DNA of 64,000 nucleotides. Source: Mytilisepta virgata. Its lineage: Eukaryota; Mollusca; Bivalvia; Mytilida; Mytilidae. Under the pieces are notes generated by a model that did not search any database, was not told where the DNA came from, and was given only the letters and a program-made list of their open reading frames with translations. The position numbers and the translations under genes are program-made. The stretch covers positions 66,944,314-67,008,313 of the forward strand of contig CM051521.1 in the NCBI GenBank assembly GCA_028015205.1. The letters are read 5' to 3'. How positions within the stretch are numbered: the stretch's first letter is position 1; every line of letters begins with the position of its first letter. Shown here in pieces: positions 1 to 12,329 of the stretch.

Positions 1-411
1 TCGAATTCTATGACTTTTCCATGACATTTCCATACTTTTTCATCACTTTTCCATACCTAATTGAAGATTGTTTAAAATACTTATCTTTAACAGAGACAGT
101 TTAAAGGAAATTGATGACTAATGCAATAAATAACATACCGAATAAGTAGAGATCCAGAAATCAAGAATCACCTTGTCGGCACTATCGATAACAGTGAAGA
201 ATAATTCACTTTAAAAATTACAAATGTGTAAATTAAGATTTTAATTTCAAAGTTCAAACAGACTGGTAGGAAAACAATGAAATATTCAAGAAATATTTCA
301 ATGACAAAGCCTCAAATTCCATGACTTTCAAGCACTCTAGCTGCTTCTCAATGACCTTCAAAGACCAAAGTGAAATTCAAAGACTTTCCATGACCTGTAT
401 GAACCATGTTG
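1..411. mobile_element. hAT-like element, right-end fragment
   Basis: Both ends of this stretch are dense in a repeated motif of the form CCATGACTTTCC (at 1-60 and 320-405). It stops at about 411 with a terminus that reads, on the minus strand, as a CA-GGTTC-type end followed by ATACAGGTCATGG. Short motif clusters just inside a CAGGG-like terminus are typical of hAT elements and match the elements at 14617 and 30208. The left end lies outside the window. An open frame at 321-578 crosses the repeat and is not thought to be a gene. No target duplication can be tested. Confidence 0.35.
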
Positions 412-2390
412 TCAGTCTACACGGGACAGGGAGAAGCGACTTCTCCATTGAAGCTGACAAGGAGAATTGGAGAGGAACAGGGAGAAGTCATCACATGACG
501 TTCCAATGCACCAATAGGCACTATGATTGTTTTTTTTTAATAGCTAGTCTTATTGGTTTATTTTTTAAAGAAATTTAGATTAATTGTCTGATTTACAGTC
601 CATACCAATGTAAACTTAGAATTCTCTCAATCCGTCATGAAAATGTTTTTTTTTTTCAGTAGAATTGACCCGTGATGAAAACTGTCCCAATTCCAACTGT
701 TAAAGTTAAAAATATGATGAAATTCAACATTTATTAGCTTACATGATTTCTAAATTTGAAGAATTAAAAAATCCCATTTGAAATTTAAAATATTTAATGG
801 CGTTTTTTGGGCTATTTAATATTATATCAAAGACGAATTTCATATAAAGTCTTAATAATTAAAAAAGTGTGAATATGTATACATCATTGTAATAAAAACA
901 TCTCAAAACTGACCAGGTGAGTATTTTCGGCAATTGAGATCAAAGACATGTCATGTTGATGCGGCTTGTCGCTATTGTACGCTCGAGTAAGCACCACAGG
1001 TGTTCACACAATCAGGCCCTTAAAGCCCAAGTTCTAGGGAAAATTTCCAAAACATATTGTAAACATTACCCCTAGATAAGATTTTGGTGTGTTTTATTGA
1101 TCAATTTAATTCAATAAGGTATTCATAAGGGATTAAAAAGTAATTTGATATGAGCGATCTGTGGAGACCAGCCATTTTTGTATAGTAGGAGCCACCCCGA
1201 AATTCTATATTTATTTTGTGTTCTTATCCTAAATAATAATAATATAGTAATAAATTGAAAAAAAGGATAGTTTTCATTACGAGTTTACCTAGAAGGAAAT
1301 CAATTTTGTTGCATTTTATTCCATTTTTTCTCAATAGTATTACAAAAATGTGTCAACTCTGCATACTCTGTGGAAGTAATTTTGAAAAAAAAATGCAGAT
1401 ACTTGGTATATCGATCTAACCTAGAGGTTTCAGTTTGTTCTCCAAGACTGATGCCAATATGTATTGTAGTTTTTTTCTACAAAAATTGAGAATAAAGGTG
1501 AGTACTTTTTTGTAAAAACTTTATTAATCAATCTGTGTTGCATAGTTTCGTATTAGGGTGTTGCATAACACATGCACCTCCTTTTAGTTTTCTTTGGCCA
1601 GTATATTTTAGCAACCAATCAGATTGCTTAGATTTTCAAAATTGTTATGTCTGGATTTCTTCATCGGCCAATCAGACCTCATTATTCAAATTTCGCGGCT
1701 ACAGTGATAACGCAGTGGTTTACCGGTGTGCCACTATATATCATGGCCGTGGTAAAAACTGTAGCCACCAATTGCCACACTATTTTACAATGGCATGCCA
1801 CTATATATCAAATTTGGATCGTGGCGTTACCGTGGTCAGTCAGTTCAACACGATAAATTATCGTGGCAGATCGTGGCAACGTTTGTTCCAGGTAATACAC
1901 ATTATTACAAATTTATGACGGTCTTCTCAGGTAATAAATCTTTATAATTTATCTCTAAAATTTGTTGCCCTCTCCTGACATTTTGTTTTCCAAATATTAG
2001 TACTCATTTTATCAACAAGTAATAAATAGTGAATATGTTTACCCTTTTATTTCAGCAAACAGTGTTTTAAAGATGATTTTATACTTATATTTCATGTTGT
2101 TAAAAAAGTTCTACATGTACATATCAAAATCACTTTATACATTTTACTTTTGTACGCAAAACATCTAATTTTGGATAATTCTTATATTTATTACCAAATA
2201 TTCGGATGAAGTGCACCAAAAGTGAAATTAAAAAAGTCCAAGTAAAATTTATTTTTCAACAAACTCATTCATCTTTGGGTTGCCATCAAAATGTGTACCG
2301 GGATATAATTATCTAACGTTAGCAATAAGTATAAAATCTGTTTGGAAAAAAAATAAACCGGTGTGTACATGTATTTCAAAGTTTATATAT
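412..2390. other. No gene seen; AT-rich spacer
   Basis: AT-rich non-coding sequence. Around 1690-1890 a short motif 'ccactatatatca' occurs twice, with several 'gtggc' and 'cgtggcag' words, which looks like an old repeat of unknown class. The open frames at 1535-1918 and 1647-1856 overlap this repeat and show no recognisable domain. Confidence 0.5.
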
Positions 2391-2391
2391 A

Positions 2392-2530
2392 CAGTGGAAC
2401 CCCTGAAAACCGGATTCCTCTGAAAACCAAACTTTTTCTTTTGGTCCGGAATTTTTGCCTATATATTCAAGTATAAAAATCCTCTGAAAACCGGACCCTC
2501 TGAATTCCTAACACTGGCCGTACTTTCCGG
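2392..2530 (+). mobile_element. pogo/Tigger-like terminal sequence
   Basis: After a TA dinucleotide the sequence starts CAGTGGAACCCCTGAAAACC and then repeats 'cctctgaaaaccgga' twice more with variation. A TA target and a CAGTGGAACC start followed by repeated 'gaaaaccgga' units are characteristic of pogo/Tigger DNA transposons. I could not find the matching right end within about 1.5 kb, so this is a one-ended remnant, or the other end is diverged. Confidence 0.4.
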
Positions 2531-4380
2531 TAAAAAAAATATATATTCTTGTCATATTGATCTCCAGAAACCAGTCAAAACAATGTATTACCTGGAAAAT
2601 CAGTGAACCGTAATTCATGTCATCCTTAATCGATCGATGATTGACATCATTAAACTACACTAGACATTGAACCCGCGCGGGAAAATAAGCATTTTTTTTT
2701 GTGGTGGCCATATTGACTTTAAAAAGTTTTCGCGGCCATGGCATTCATGGAACAGGAACTCAATGTGGATGTTGTGGCAGGCGTCCCATAAACTTTCCTG
2801 TCAAGTAGGTGGTATCAACTGATAGTTTCATGTCTATATATGCTGTAGTATTCCAGAAATGGATGTTAATGCAAATTTTAACCAAAGTCAATGAAGCGTT
2901 AAATGTAGGTCAACGTGACCTAATTGTCATACGGTTGTTCGTTACTACCGAAGATGTATCCACTGATGAAGTAGACTGTATGCCACGTAGAATTACCAAA
3001 CTGGACCTTAAGGTTCCATCATAGTCAAAATCTATGACGAAAATACAACCACATAAATTGTCAATATGTTTATGTTACAATTAATTCTGAACTGGAACTT
3101 GATGAAAAGGTTTCATTAAAAACACATTTCATAATGCATTACCTTTTTTCTTCAGAATAAATATGAATAAAAATTTTCTTAGTGACGGATGAATTTTTCA
3201 AAAGATGCCGTGAGTTAAGTAGAGCATATTTTTGGAAAATAATTGTTCCAATTGTTCATTGTCATCATGGGCAGGGCAAGCGAGGCTTAATTTCACAAAT
3301 AAACCTAATAGACGATAAAAGCATTTTTAGTGTGTGGCTGCGTGTGCTGTCCACGTTTATAAAGATGTCCGAGATAAATTTCGTCATTAATGATAAAGAT
3401 GACCATTTGTTAAAAATATTTTTATCTAGGGCTTACAAGGAATTGTATGGTAGAGATATATTTAGACAGGTCACACGACAAATAATGTAAAAATGGATAA
3501 TGGTTGGTTTTATCACTTTGTGCAAAGTAAACATCGGAGCAATCCAAAAACCAATTAAGTTAGGAATTCCTCTGAACTTTGCCTTACTTCTTCATAATCT
3601 TCAAAGTTCATAATGTTTATAGTTAGGAGAAATTGCATAATTGTAGAAAAAACAATCCTGAATACATGAAGCGGAAACATCCCACTCGAAGGAGAATGTT
3701 TTTAATTTGTTTTATTCTTCTTCCGTAATTTCAAACAAAAATACATTTAAAATATGTGACAATTGTTTATTTAAATCAATGTGTTAAAATGATGCATTCG
3801 AGAACCTTCTAAGGGATATGTTGGGAGAATTCATACCGGAAAAGTCCATGCAAATTCCATTTGCACATAAACAAAACTGCAGTTTAAAATTTATAAATGC
3901 AGATTGTCAAATCCGATAATAACCTTTATAATCTGAACCATACATCGTTTATTTTGAACCACGCGTTTTGCCGCCTATTCGGCTAATTCGTAAATTTAGT
4001 ATTATAGATGACCATTTTAAGAAAAGGTGTGATAGTCGTTAATCAAACAATTATCAGACATCAATAAAATGTCAGATTGAAATTAAAAACAATTGTAAAT
4101 AATGTGAGCGTGGTACATATGTAACATGTTTTTATAATGCATGTTTTTTTAGTCATAGTTTTTTATAGGATTCATCGACTCTCTTTTGTTCCTTTTTTAT
4201 GTTGTTTGCTCTTATTCAATCATGTAGAAATGTCATAGTTTAAAAGAAATATCCATACGTAAACTAGAATTCACTGAAGGCATTAAGTCAAGGTCAACAG
4301 GTCATTGAAATCGAAGTTGTTGAATCAAAGTATTATACTGACAACATATTTGTAAAAAATTCCAAGGAAGACATGTGTCG
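2531..4380. other. No recognised gene; unassigned open frames
   Basis: Mostly AT-rich. Two small open frames exist on the plus strand (2809-3024 and 3182-3490, 71 and 102 residues). Neither has a domain, signal peptide or motif that I recognise, and no convincing splice sites tie them together. They may be remnants of whatever element began at 2392. The rest, 3491-4380, holds nothing I can identify. Confidence 0.45.
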
Positions 4381-5050
4381 CCCGTGGATGTCAATTTTTA
4401 CAAAAGATATTAAAATTTTCTAAAAATGAAATATATATGCACACCTTTGCATTAAAGTTAATGCACAGAGAAAGTTTCATCAAATTGCTGTGAGCCGTTA
4501 TGGAGTAGCTGAGGATAGAAGTTTTGAACTCCCCCTTTTTTTTAAAAAATGTCAATTTTTACAAAAAAAAGTTTAAATTTTTTTTAAAATAAAATATATA
4601 TGCACACATGTACATTAAGGTTAATGCACAGAGAAAGTTTCATCAAATTCCTTTGAGCAGTTATGGAGTAGTTGAGGATAGAAGTTTCCACCCCTCCCCC
4701 TTTTTTTTGGCAAAAATGTAAATTTTACAAAAAAAATTTAAAGTTTTCTAAAAATGAAATATATATGCACATTTTTGCATTAAGGTTAATGCACAGAGAA
4801 AGTTTTACTAAATTCCTTTGAGCGGTTATGGAGTAGTTGAGGATAGAAGTTTTGAACCCCCCCTTTTTTTCAAAAATGTCAATTTTTACAAAAAAGTTTA
4901 AAATTTTAAAAAATAAAATATATATGCACACATGTACATTAAGGTTAATGCACAGAGAAAGTTTCATCAAATTCTTTTGAGCGGTTACGGAGTAGTTGAG
5001 GATAGAAGTCCCCCCCCCTTTTTTTGGCAAAAATGTCAATTTTTTATAAA
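4381..5050 (+). repeat. Dimeric ~163-bp tandem array, left part
   Basis: Four head-to-tail units, marked by 'atatatatgcac' at 4431, 4594, 4759 and 4918 (spacing 163, 165, 159). Two unit types alternate: one reads 'tgaaatatatatgcac...tttgcatt', the other 'ataaaatatatatgcacacatgtacatt', so the true period is a dimer of about 325 bp. Each ends with 'gttgaggatagaag' and a C-run. The array resumes at 9564 after an inserted element. Confidence 0.85.
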
Positions 5051-6879
5051 CAAGAGGCTCACTAGAGCCTGTATCGCTCACCTGGAGTCTGGTTTTCATT
5101 GGACAATTAATCAACTATTTGACCAAGTTTGTTGCAATTGGTTCAATTGTTCAGGGAAAATTTGTTGAAGATTTATTGTTCATAAGGTTTAATGTTAAAA
5201 TATGTTCCCTGATGGTGGTAGTCCTGGCAGGAAGTTGACAAAATTGACCAGAAATAAGGGTGAACCTTAAATAAATGTAACAGAACCCGACCTCAAATTA
5301 CACAAACCAATAACTCCTAAATAGAATTTGGATTCCCTTCAAAATTTCAGGGTAGGTAGATCTCAACATGGCAAACATTTTTCAATTTATATTTCACTTC
5401 TATCTCAAATAGTTTTGGAGATAAATGCAAAAATGTTAAAATTTTGAAAATTTGACAAAAAAAGGGCAATAACTCCTAAATGGGTTTTGGGATTTCCTTT
5501 AAAATTTCAGGGTATGTAGATCTCAACATGGCAAACATTTTTCAAATTTACATTTCACTTCTATCTCAAATAGTTTTGGAGATAAATGACAAAAAATATT
5601 AAATTATGATAGTTTGACGAAAAAAGGGCAATAACTCCTAAATGGGTTTTAGGATTTCCTTCGAAATTTCAGGTTAGGTAGATCTTGTCATGCTGATCAA
5701 TTTTACCCCATATCTGTAACGGTTTTTAAGTCATAAGCCAATAAAATGCTCCGCTGGGCGCAGCTAGATACGACCGCAGATGTCGAACCCTGAACAGTTG
5801 GGGCAATTATGAACACAACATTCAAGCTTGATACAATACTGAATTTGGATTGTGAATAAATATTTGACACAGCATAGGTTTCTGACACAGAATGTTGTCT
5901 AAGAACTTAAAAATTTTTAATTTACCTATTCAAACCATATCAGTATTATTTGTTTTTATATATAAATCAGAAATAACCAATTTAAAATTTAAAATTGGGC
6001 ACACATATCAATTTCTTGCTATTGCGCAATACTGTGTAATTGAAAATTTCTTCAAATATTTGACACATAATAGGTTTCTGACACAGAATAACTGAAATCA
6101 AAGAACTTAAAATTGGTCATATGATTTGAATTTATATTCAATTTTTTGCTTTTGTGTAATACAATATGCTGTGGAGAATTGCCCCCCCCCCCCCCAAAAA
6201 AAAATAATAATTTACCCCTTTTTTTAGCTTTTGTGCAATACACTATGAAGTTGCACATTGACCCCCCTCCCAAAAAAAAAACAAAAAACAATAAAATTTA
6301 TTGTAACCCCCCCCTTTTTTTTGCTAAAAAAAATTTGAAATTTTCTTTTTAATTTATGAAATATGAAATGAGAAAAAATTACCCCCTCCCCAATTTCTCA
6401 TTTACCCCCCCCCCCCCAAAATTTTGTTTTCAAACCCCCCCCCCCCCATTTCTTTATACTTTGCAACCATAACAGCCCATTTAAATACACCATAACATAT
6501 TAAAATAGAAAATGACATCATAGTCATGGATGGCAAATTTTAAATATACATATTAAAAGCAGTTTAGATAAGATAAACAAAAAAGCTTCATCAGCACATT
6601 TTATATTGGCAAATTTCCAATGGAATTTGTTAATAATAAAGTTTTGATAACAGGGCACACATATCAATTTCTTGCTATTGCGCAATACTGTGCAATTGAA
6701 AATTTCTTCAAATATTTGACACATAATAGGTTTCTGACACAGAATAACTGAAATAAAGAACTTAGAATTGGTCATATGATTTGAATTTATATTCAATTTT
6801 TTGCTTTTGTGTAATACAATATGCTGTGGAGAATTGCCCCCCCCCCCCCCCCAAAAAAAATAATTTACCCCCTTTTTAA

Positions 6880-7940
6880 CTTTAATTTTGGACCCCGATT
6901 TGGACCAACTTGAAAACTCGGCCCATAATAAAAAAACTAAGTACATGTTTAGATTCAGCATATCAAAGAACCCCAAGAATTCAATTTTTGTTAAAATCAA
7001 ACTAAGTTTAATTTTGGACCCTTTGGACCTTAATGTAGACCAATTTGAAAACGGGACCAAAAATTAAGAATCTAAATGCACGGTTAGATTCGGCATATCA
7101 AAGAACCCCAATAGTTCAATTTTCAATGAAATCAAACAAAGTTTAATTTTGGACCCCGATTTGGACCAACTTGAAAACTGGGCCCATAATAAAAAAACTA
7201 AGTACATGTTTAGATTCAGCATATCAAAGAACCCAAAGAATTCAATTTTTGTTAAAATCAAACTAAGTTTAATTTTGGACCCTTTGGACCTTAATGTAGA
7301 CCAATTTGAAAATGGGACCAAAAATTAAGAATCTAAATGCACGGTTAGATTCGGCATATCAAAGAACCCCAATAGTTCAATTTTCGATGAAATCAAACAA
7401 AGTTTAATTTTGGACCCCGATTTGGACCAACTTGAAAACTGGGCCCATAATAAAAAAACTAAGTACATGTTTAGATTCAGCATATCAAAGAACCCAAAGA
7501 ATTCAATTTTTGTTAAAATCAAACTAAGTTTAATTTTGGACCCTTTGGACCTTAATGTAGACCAATTTGAAAACGGGACCAAAAATTAAGAATCTAAATG
7601 CACGGTTAGGTTCGGCATATCAAAGAACCCCAATAGTTCAATTTTCGATGAAATCAAACAAAGTTTAATTTTGGACCCCGATTTGGACCAACTTGAAAAC
7701 TGGGCCCATAATAAAAAAACTAAGTACATGTTTAGATTCAGCATATCAAAGAATCCAAAGAATTCAATTTTTGTTAAAATCAAACTAAGTTTAATTTTGG
7801 ACCCTTTGGACCTTAATGTAGACCAATTTGAAAACGGGAGCAAAAATTAAGATCCTAAATGCACGGTTAGATTCGGCATATCAAAGAACCCCAATAGTTA
7901 AATTTTCAATGAAATCAAACAAAGTTTAATTTTGGACCCT
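6880..7940 (-). repeat. 261-bp tandem repeat, about four units
   Basis: The string 'gaccccgatttggacc' recurs at 6891, 7152, 7413 and 7674, exactly 261 bp apart. Each unit is two related halves ('ccgatttggaccaacttg' and 'ccttaatgtagaccaattt'). Because 261 is divisible by three, one minus-strand frame opens as an almost identical 85-residue peptide in every unit. Every unit also ends in a stop, so this is better read as repeat structure than as a repeated gene. Confidence 0.9.
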
Positions 7941-8399
7941 TTTGGCCCCTAATTCCTAAACTGTTGGGACCAAAACTCCAAAAATCAATCCCAACCTTCC
8001 TTTGTGGTCATAAACCTTGTGTTTAAATTTCATAGATTTCTATTTACTTATACTAAAGTTATTGCGCAAAAACCAAGAAAAATGCTTATTTTGGCCCTTT
8101 TTTAGCCCCTAATTCCTAAACTGTTGGGACCAAAACTCCCAAAAACAATCCCAACCTTCCTTTTGTGGTCATAAACCTTGTGTTAAAATTTCATAGATTT
8201 CTATTTACTTATACTAGAGTTATTGTGCGAAAACCTAGAAAAATGCTTATTGGGCCCTTTTTTGGCCCCTGATTCTTAAACTGTTGGGACCAAAACTCCC
8301 AAAATCAATCCCAACCTTCCTTTTGTGGTCATAAACCTTGTGTTTAAATTTCATAGATTTCTATTAACTTATACTAAAGTTATAGTGCGAAAACCAAAT
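7940..8399 (-). repeat. ~160-bp tandem repeat, three units
   Basis: The string 'ctgttgggaccaaaactcc' occurs at about 7962, 8121 and 8281. Units run from 'ggcccctaattcctaaac' to 'ttgtgcgaaaacc'. They belong to the body of the family 2 element and end directly at its GACGAC microsatellite. Confidence 0.85.
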
Positions 8400-8400
8400 G

Positions 8401-8466
8401 TCTTCGGACGACGCCGCAGACGACGGACGACGACGCAGACGACGACGACGACGACGACGCCAACGT
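8401..8466 (+). repeat. (GACGAC)n microsatellite
   Basis: Imperfect run of GAC/CGA triplets close to the 5' end of the family 2 element. HINEs often carry such a microsatellite. The poly-arginine open frames at 8325-8583 come only from translating this run. Confidence 0.9.
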
Positions 8467-9563
8467 CATACCAATATACGACCGCAAAAATTTTGCGGTC
8501 GTATAAAAACAAGACATCCACCCCTATATTCTATTTTTAGCTATGACAGCCGCCATGTTTTATGTCAGATCAAAATAAATTGAGGATCGTTTGTAGAGGA
8601 CATGTTATAGGCCATTCCTATTAAGTTTCAAACCAATCGGCCCAGCAGTTTCAGAGGAGAAGATTTTTGAATAAAAAAATTTTGAAAATTTGACAAAAAA
8701 AGGGCAACAACTCCTAAATGGGTTTTGGGATTTCCTTTAAAATTTCATGGTAGGTAGATCTCAACATGGCAAACATTTTTCAAATTTACATTTCACTTCT
8801 ATCTCAAATAGTTTTGGAGATAAATGACGAAAAATGTTAAAATTTTGAAAATTTGACGAAAAAAGGGCAATAACTCCTAAACGGGTTTTGAAATTTCCTT
8901 CAAAATTTCAGGGTAGGTAGATCTTGTCATGCTGATCAATTTTACCCCGTCAGATTTTCGATATCTGTAACGGTTTTTGAGTTATTAGCAAAAAACAGCA
9001 ATTTACCCCTATGTTCTATTTTTAGTAACAGCGGCCATGTTTTTCGACGAATCAAAATTCCCCACATCAGTTCTATGCAGGGTACCCCAAGGAACATTCA
9101 TACCAAGTTTGGTTCTAATTAGTCAAGTAGTTTCAGAGGAGAAGATTTTTGAAATAATAACATAAAAAAAAGCCAAAAATGTCAAAAAAGGGCAATAACT
9201 CTAACATCAGTTGACAGATTTTCACGAAAATCAGCACACAGGTAGCTCTCATCATGCTGAACACTTTCATTCTGCCAGAATTTGCCGTAACCTAATGATT
9301 TTTTAGATATTTGCGAAAAACTGTTGTCTGACCCCTATGTTCTATTTTTAGTAACAGCGGCCATGTTTTTCTACGGATCAAAAATCCCCACATCAGTTCT
9401 GTGCAGGATACCCCAAAGAACATTCATACCAAGTGTGGTTCCAATTGGTCAAGTAGTTTCAGAGGAGAAGAGTTTTGAAAAATTGTTAACGACGACGGAC
9501 GACGACGACGACGGACGACAAGTGATGGCAATAGCTCACATGGCCTTTGGCCAGGTAAGCTAA

Positions 9564-9845
9564 AAAAATTTAAAGTTTTCTAAAAATGAAATATATATGC
9601 ACATCTTTGCATTAAGGTTAATGCACAGAGAAAGTTTCACCAAATTCCTTTGAGGGGTTATGGAGTAGTTGAGGATGGAAGTTTTGAACCCCCCCCTTTT
9701 TTTTCAAAAATGTCAATTTTTACAACAAAAAAAAATTAAAATTTTTAAAAATAAAATATATATGCACACATGTACATTAAGGTTAATGCACAGAGAAAGT
9801 TTCATCAAATTCCTTTGAGCGGTTTACGAGCAGTTGAGGATAGAA
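9564..9845 (+). repeat. Dimeric ~163-bp tandem array, right part
   Basis: Two more units, marked by 'atatatatgc' at 9591 and 9756, of the array at 4381-5050. The alternation of unit types stays in phase across the 4.5-kb insertion: the unit before is the 'acatgtacatt' type and the first one after is the 'ctttgcatt' type. Confidence 0.85.
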
Positions 9846-11000
9846 GAAAAGTGTGACGGCGCAAGACGACGCAATACAACAGATCGTAAAGGTTCAATTT
9901 CCCAGACTCTTTTAGCATCTCAGCATCTTTCTCGCATTCAAAATTTTGGAGTGCACCAGTCAGCATCAATTTATGTGTGTGCATATTTTTTTCTTTCCCC
10001 AGCCACCACACCTACTATGAGTTATACATAAAGATGCGTATTTAAACAAGGTATAACCTTTCTCTTGTATTACCTGCCAAACCAAACAACTGTCACCTGT
10101 TGGCTTGTTTATTATAAACAATTATTATTAGTTTAATTAGTTTATGCCTTCATTGAGGTGAGTGACAGGTATATCAGTGGTAATCATAAACCATGTTAAA
10201 TCACCCCCTTTAATTGGTACAAAACAGTCCCTTTTGTTTACATATTAATCATACATTTATAGTAAAATAAACAGAATAATCAACATGAAATCCAAATAAA
10301 AATTCATGAACACCTGGCAAAAGAAGTAATTGTTCAATTATTTGTAAAAACACTAGATCTAAACTGCTGTAAATATTTATATAATGACGGGTTAATTTGG
10401 ACCTATGGTACAATGTTGTGTATTAAGTTGATAATGCTTGATGTTTGTCCGAATTTTTTTTTTTTATTCAATTTAAAAATTTGAAATCTTTTAGAATGGT
10501 ATTTTTTATATATTAAAACCGAAGTGGTTTGAAAGGTGGTGTATTTATTTGAGAAAATGAAATTGTTAATTGTCGACATATTGATTCTTTGGCTGATTGC
10601 TGTTAATAAATTTGCATTGTTGGTATTCAATTATTGCTTTATCAAAGGTGATAAATTAAAAGTTGCTAGTAAGTAATTCGAACTTTTCATATTTATCACA
10701 CTTAAAAAAATTATTTCAATACTATGAACAATCCCAAAAATCAAATACAGAGATGATTTTATAACATCATTATTTCCTTTTTATTATATTTCCATTGAAA
10801 ATGGCTTTTGTCCGAATTATCAACAGGTCAAGAAACTTTTAATAATAAGACCGATCAAAAGTCAAACGAAATTGATTAAATTGTTAAAATACTTGCATGT
10901 AAACAGTTTGCATAAAAAACTTTTGAATTTCTACTGTCTGTATTTAACTAACACAATCTTGGATCCCATTAAAGATTCCCAAATAATTATTTCTTAATGT
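9846..11000. other. No gene seen
   Basis: AT-rich sequence. A minus-strand frame at 9805-10011 gives 68 residues without a recognisable domain and runs into the tandem array, so I do not call it. A pyrimidine tract ending CCCCAG at about 10001 resembles a plus-strand splice acceptor, but no reading frame stays open behind it. Confidence 0.45.
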
Positions 11001-11515
11001 ATTCAGTCCCCCATTTTTGCCATTTCGCTTTTGAGAAATACATCGTACAAAATTTAGGAGCTTTATTTCTATTTCAAATTATATCCTACATGTTCTTGTC
11101 TGTTAAAAAAAATAATGCATTTGAAAATTTGATATGTCAAAGACATTTCTCTAAACCAAGTCGTTCGAAAGTAATGAAATTTAAGGAATAATGTTTTACT
11201 ATTAATTCCAAGTAGAAACTAAAAGTCTTGATAAAATTTCATTAGATCTATTTTCAAAGATATCACTCCCCCATTTTTGCCCTTTCGCTTTTCAGAAATA
11301 CATCGTAGAAAATTTAGGAGCCTTTGTTTCTATTTCAAATTCTATCCTACTTGTCTATTCAAAAAAATTAATGCATTTGAAAATTCAATACCTCAAAGAC
11401 ATTTCTCTAAACCAAGTCGTTCAAAAGTAATGAAAGTAAAGGAATAATGCTTTACCATTAATTCCAAACTAAAAGTCTTGATAAAATTTTGTTAGATCTA
11501 ATTTTAAAATATATT
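11001..11515 (+). repeat. 260-bp tandem duplication
   Basis: Two copies of a segment starting 'tcccccatttttgcc' at 11007 and 11267. They share 'cgcttttgagaaatacatcg', 'acatttctctaaaccaagtc' and 'aaaagtcttgataaaattt'. Divergence is modest, with small indels. There is no coding signal. Confidence 0.85.
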
Positions 11516-12229
11516 TCTTGTTAAAAATTAAACTTTTGTTATGTAATTACATAGTATTCAAAAGATTAAATATATCTCTTAATCCACCAATCAAAAGTAA
11601 TTTATAAACACTAAGCTAAATTTAGATGTTTTTCTAACTTTATTGATTTGCACATGCAAGTTACTGTGGCGGGAACTTCAGGTAATTGGTATAGTCCACC
11701 AAAATTTGTGAATGGTCAAGATAAGAATGATTTTCATCACCTGTGTGGTTTCAAACAATACACGTGTTTAACGACAGTGTCAATCAAAGCTCTGATGTTG
11801 GAATTTACACATGTTACAGTGAATTTGAAAACAATACAAATCAATCACGTAAAAAATATTCACTTTACACAATACAATGTAAATAATTCTTTAAGACTGT
11901 GTATAAAAGAACGCATACCATATTGGTATTCAACATTTCACTGAAAATGACGCGATGTACATCACCAGCCGTGACGAAAATGACACCCGATCAATTAATC
12001 CCTTTCTCTTTTCCCTAGCGACAACGTTTGCGTTTGTTATTGTGGTATCACAATGACCCTTCCATCATGGGTGTTTAGCGAATGGAAAAAGATTAACCAT
12101 GGGATATGTTAGTTTCGCGAAATATCGTCTGTACAATTCAACTGGGCAAAGGCAAACTAAATTTGCATGCCTTCTAAGCCAGTCTACAAAATGTATACAA
12201 CAGGGTCAACAAAGGCCAGGTTACATTAC
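11516..12229. other. No gene seen
   Basis: AT-rich spacer. A plus-strand frame at 11648-11944 (98 residues) begins with an ordinary ATG but has no domain, no codon-use signal I can judge and no splice context. Left unassigned. Confidence 0.4.
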
Positions 12230-12329
12230 TTAACAATGACTAAGGACTGGAAATTTGTTAATTTTATTGTAATTGATGAAATGAAGACTATAAGAATATG
12301 TAATGTTAGTACTTACAGCAACTGAGAAT

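Larger units (their letters stand above)
5741..8508 (-). mobile_element. HINE/Helentron-like element, family 2, nested in copy A
   Basis: The minus-strand 5' end at about 8508 reads TTTTATACGACCGCAAAA and forms a hairpin with its own inverse. A (GACGAC)n microsatellite follows at 8401-8465. The 3' end at about 5741 has the inverse subterminal repeat TGCGGTCGTATC, then a stem-loop GCTGCGC-CCA-GCGGAGC and a T-rich terminus. This is the same architecture as family 1 with unrelated sequence. The flanks on each side join into the normal family 1 sequence ('cggttttt...gttattagc...cccctatgttc'), which shows insertion into copy A. The interior holds 261-bp and 160-bp tandem repeats. Confidence 0.65.
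5051..9563 (-). mobile_element. HINE/Helentron-like element, family 1, copy A
   Basis: The minus-strand 5' end at 9563 carries the subterminal repeat AGCTTACCTGG, followed by a GTC/GACGAC microsatellite (9490-9520). The 3' end at 5051 carries the inverse motif CCAGGTGAGCGAT, a stem-loop GGCTC-TAGT-GAGCC and a terminal CTTG next to a T-run. A 5'-terminal repeat whose inverse copy lies just inside a 3' stem-loop is the asymmetric end structure of Helentron-associated elements (HINEs). The interior has ~160-bp tandem units beginning 'ggcaataactcctaaa'. There is no Rep/helicase gene, so it is non-autonomous. It sits inside the 163-bp array and is itself split by a family 2 element at 5741-8508. 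Confidence 0.7.

Noticed and set aside
7064..7843. Three nearly identical 85-residue minus-strand ORFs
   Set aside because: They repeat every 261 bp because the tandem unit length is a multiple of three; each ends in a stop and none shows a domain or start context.
4381..8399. CRISPR-like regularly spaced repeats
   Set aside because: The repeats are contiguous 160-261-bp tandem units without unique spacers, in animal DNA with mobile elements.
8325..8583. Arginine- and threonine-rich open frames
   Set aside because: They are only translations of the GACGAC microsatellite at the end of a HINE family 2 element.
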